NCBI GenBank assembly: GCA_018257865.1
Contig: JAEUBA010000318.1
Coordinates: forward strand, 1-10,242
Reading direction: 5' to 3'
DNA: 10,242 bases
From: Stereocaulon alpinum
Taxonomy: Eukaryota; Ascomycota; Lecanoromycetes; Lecanorales; Stereocaulaceae
Shown here: positions 7,870 through 10,242 of the stretch, one piece after another
How positions within the stretch are numbered: position 1 is the first letter of the stretch
Layout of the letters: each line of letters starts with the position of its first letter
Made by a program: the position numbers and the translations under genes
Notes under the pieces: generated by a model
Database searches by the model: none
What the model saw: the letters and a program-made list of their open reading frames with translations, nothing else
Told to the model about the DNA's origin: nothing

Positions 7870-8600
7870 TCTAGACGCTATCCGCTAGCTTTAGTACGCC
7901 CGTATAGGTTATATAAGTTAATAAAACGTAGATCAGCTACCTAATATAGCTACTAGAGTAGACTTCTTAAAGAAATTCTTAGATAAATTAACCTATAAAT
8001 ACTATATTCTAAGCCGCTATTAGTCTACCCTATATAAGGACTTTATTAAACTTAGAATACGCCTAATAGAATTTATTTATAGTAATATTATAGGACCTAT
8101 TAAGCCTATTAGCTTCAACGGTAGTAAATAGGTAGTTACCTTTAAAGATAACTTTACCTACTACTCTAAAGTCTACTGCGTAAAATATAAATTAGAGCTT
8201 AGCGATCTATTCCGACGGTTCTAGTATAAATATAAGTAAGTAGGGCGCCTAATCTAACGCCTACATATAGATAATAGGGGCGAATATATTAAAGGAACCT
8301 TCTAAGAATACCTTAGCCTTAAAGGGATTATCTATAAGCCTATAGTACCTAGAAACCTAGAATAAAATAGGACTACTAAATATTTCGGGTAGGTCTTTAT
8401 TAGATATACTTACCCTCTACTATTAGGCTCTAAACTTAATAAGTCTTTTTAGCCTAAAATTATAAAAACGGCTAATTACCTTACCGTCTAGAGCTTAGTT
8501 ATAAAGCTTAGAAAGACCCTATATAAGGCCTTCTATAAGCGTAAGCCCTATCTTAGGTACCTAAGAACCCTTAGCTCTAAAATATAGGCGCGAAACCGTC
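7870..8600 (+). other. Copia integrase domain, catalytic triad broken
   Basis: An HHCC zinc region begins near 7892 with *YARIGYIS (WHARxGHxS expected; Trp lost, both His now Tyr). The core follows: EFIYSNIIGPIKP with the first catalytic Asp as Asn (AAT, 8084-8086); LHIDNRGEYIKGTF at 8261-8302 with the second Asp kept (8270-8272) but a Gly to Arg change; and *NRTTKYFG with the catalytic Glu changed to Lys (AAA, 8378-8380). The first and third triad residues are thus lost, both by G-to-A change. Confidence 0.9.
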
Positions 8601-8809
8601 TCTAAAAGAAATTTATAGATAAAAGCGACCCCTATTTCCTCTTAGGATATAAAGGGGATAGCTATATCTTTCGCCTATAGTTACTAAAACAGCGCGCTAT
8701 TATCCGCGCCGTTAACGTCTATATATAGGAGAAACGGCCCCGCTTCTATAGGGGTAAAGAACCCCCAGCTAAACGCTAACAGACCTCCGCTTTAGGGGAG
8801 GCGTATAAT

Positions 8810-9060
8810 AGGAATTAAAATTCTATTAACTTTAACTTTAATATATCCCTAGTATAATTACCTAACTAAGAATCCTTAGGAGAATTACCTCCTTTAGGGG
8901 GAGAATTACCTCCCTTACCCCTAACTTCTAGAGAAATATTATATTCTCCTTCTCTAGGCCTAAGTTTACTATTAATATTAGGCTCTCCGGCCCTATTACA
9001 GCTAGTATTACTAATAATAATAGGTGCTATAGAAGAGCGAGAGATAACTTAAGTCCTAGT
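8810..9060 (+). other. Low-complexity linker between integrase and reverse transcriptase
   Basis: The frame encodes a Leu/Pro/Ser-rich segment. GGAGAATTACCTCC occurs at 8879-8892 and 8900-8913 (21-bp spacing), giving a repeated GELPPL peptide. Such variable linkers are usual between copia integrase and RT and carry no identified motif. Confidence 0.6.
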
Positions 9061-9289
9061 AATATACCCTAAGCTCGATATCCCTAATATATAGAACCTC
9101 TCGCCGGATCCCCTCTATAGGTATTTAGTAATCTCTCTACTAGCTTAGGCGAATTCAGCGGAACCCTATAAACCTAAAACCTACGCTGAAGTAATAGCTA
9201 ATAATATATATAAAATATAGTAGGAGCTCGCTATAAATAACGAATTTAACTCCCTTATAACTAATAATACTTAGATACTAACGTCGCCC

Positions 9290-10115
9290 CCGGATAGCTG
9301 GAAAGTTCTTAGGGGTAGATAGGTCTATACCTTAAAGTATAGCCCTAAAGGGGAAATTATACGCTATAAGGTACGCTAGGTTATTTAAGGCTTCGAATAA
9401 CGAAAAGGTCTTAATTATAATAAGACTTTCGCCTTAGTAGTTAAACCTATAAGCTATAAGGCTATATTTATAATTACCGCCGCTATAGATTAGGACTTAG
9501 AGTAGATAGACGTTAAAATAGTATTCCTCTATAGGGATATAGAAGAGGAGATCTTTATAGAATAGCCTAAAGGCTTTATTTAAGGGGAGGTAAAAGTTTA
9601 CCGCCTAAATAAGGCTCTATACGGCCTGAAATAATCCCCCTAAGTATAGTATAATACCTTCGCTAGCTTTATAAACGCCGAATTAGGCGTTGTCTTATTA
9701 GAAGCTAACTTAAGCGTATTTATCGACCCTAAAGATAGGACGCTAATTACCCTATATATAGACGATTTACTAATTACGGGCCCTAGTAAGGAAGCTATTT
9801 AAAGGGTTAAAGATACCCTTAACTATTAATTCTATATAATAGATTTTAGGCTATACAGCTATTACCTAGGGATAATAGTTACCTAGAACCGCTAATAACG
9901 AACGCTACGACTAGGCTAAGAGGCCTATATTAAGAAAGTACTTTAGGACTTCAGCCTCTAGGAATATAAAGAATCTGCGACCCCTATAGAGACGACTTAC
10001 TATCTTAAAAAAGCCCCTAACAGTTTCTAAGCTAACGCCTAAGACCGCCTGCTATATCAGAAGGCTATTAGGTCGCTAATATACGCAATACTAGGGACTC
10101 AACCTAATATTATAT
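9290..10115 (+). other. Copia reverse transcriptase domain
   Basis: The RT_copia/RVT_2 domain starts at SWKVLRGR*VYTLK (intact Trp codon TGG at 9299-9301). It continues with ALVVKPISYKAIFIITAAID, motif A IDVKIVFLYRD (Asp codon 9509-9511 kept), NKALYGLK*SP*V*Y, and the catalytic motif LYIDDLLITG with both aspartates kept (9761-9766). It ends with RSLIYAILGTQPNIIY (about 10066-10114), equivalent to the G-SLxYxxxxTRPDI block before RNase H. The catalytic aspartates survive, but many stops prevent translation. Confidence 0.93.
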
Positions 10116-10242
10116 ACCCTACTAGAGAATGCCTGTAAAAATCCAGATTTTTACTATTTTTACTAAGGCTATTAATTAGGTAATAGTACCTAAGTATATA
10201 CTATATTCTTTATTAATCGGTTATTCGTATATTTATAACTAT
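10116..10242 (+). pseudogene. Start of the copia RNase H region, frame disturbed
   Basis: After the RPDI-like block the main frame gives SRFLL (10142-10156), as expected, and then only Leu-rich nonsense. A second frame starting with ACT at 10162 gives TKAIN*VIVPKYILY, which looks like the NPTxAHWxAxxRVLRYL block. A small indel at about 10151-10160 would explain this. The domain continues outside the window. Confidence 0.5.

Larger units (their letters stand above)
5990..10242 (+). pseudogene. Ty1/copia gag-pol pseudogene, RIP-degraded, runs off the window
   Basis: This is a copia-type polyprotein with the order gag, zinc knuckle, protease, integrase, reverse transcriptase; integrase before RT distinguishes copia from gypsy. 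All landmarks (6482, 7214, 7502, 7895, 8084, 8261, 8378, 9299, 9509, 9752, 10097) start at positions of the same frame, so more than 4 kb has no net indel. Stops lie mostly at expected Gln/Trp sites. The initiator ATG is not identifiable, since ATG tends to become ATA under this mutation. The frame appears to be lost at about 10150, just before the RNase H domain. The element continues beyond 10242. Nested relation to the LINE is likely. Confidence 0.94.

Noticed and set aside
5990..10242. Active copia retrotransposon
   Set aside because: The YIDD motif of RT is intact, but protease and integrase catalytic residues are mutated and stops occur throughout the frame.

Overview
The window reads as a heterochromatic, gene-free block from a filamentous ascomycete (Pezizomycotina) that has been hit almost to saturation by repeat-induced point mutation (RIP). 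CpA and its complement TpG are nearly absent, while TpA is everywhere and many CpG survive. In bases 1-840 I count one CA and no TG; across the roughly 3 kb LINE (about 2280-5280) I count two such dinucleotides in total. In-frame stops therefore sit mainly where Gln (CAA/CAG) or Trp (TGG) codons used to be. No intact host gene, tRNA or rRNA was found. The species cannot be named from this sequence.

Layout: (a) 1-415, a large inverted repeat with 165-bp arms and an 85-bp loop; (b) 416-855, an unidentified RIP-degraded segment; (c) 857-892, three 12-bp units containing the telomere word CCCTAA; (d) 897-1889, a minisatellite of 9-10 bp modules with a 28-bp higher-order unit; (e) 1912-2090, two further short tandem arrays; (f) about 2200-5290, a non-LTR retrotransposon (LINE, probably Tad1 clade) on the minus strand, retaining the end of the endonuclease domain, the whole reverse transcriptase and the C-terminal region; (g) about 5289-5990, a putative 5' LTR plus leader; (h) about 5990-10242, a Ty1/copia gag-pol on the plus strand with gag, zinc knuckle, protease, integrase and reverse transcriptase in order, cut by the window end.

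Both retroelements are dead but their reading frames are almost free of indels. The LINE keeps one frame from about 5288 to 2490, and copia keeps one frame from about 6002 to 10145. The damage is almost purely C-to-T/G-to-A and removes starts, Gln, Trp, His, Cys and several catalytic Asp/Glu residues. The LINE ends where the putative copia LTR begins, which suggests copia inserted into the LINE. The telomere-like word, subterminal-style satellites and nested retroelements would suit a subtelomeric or pericentromeric AT-rich compartment, but that is inference.
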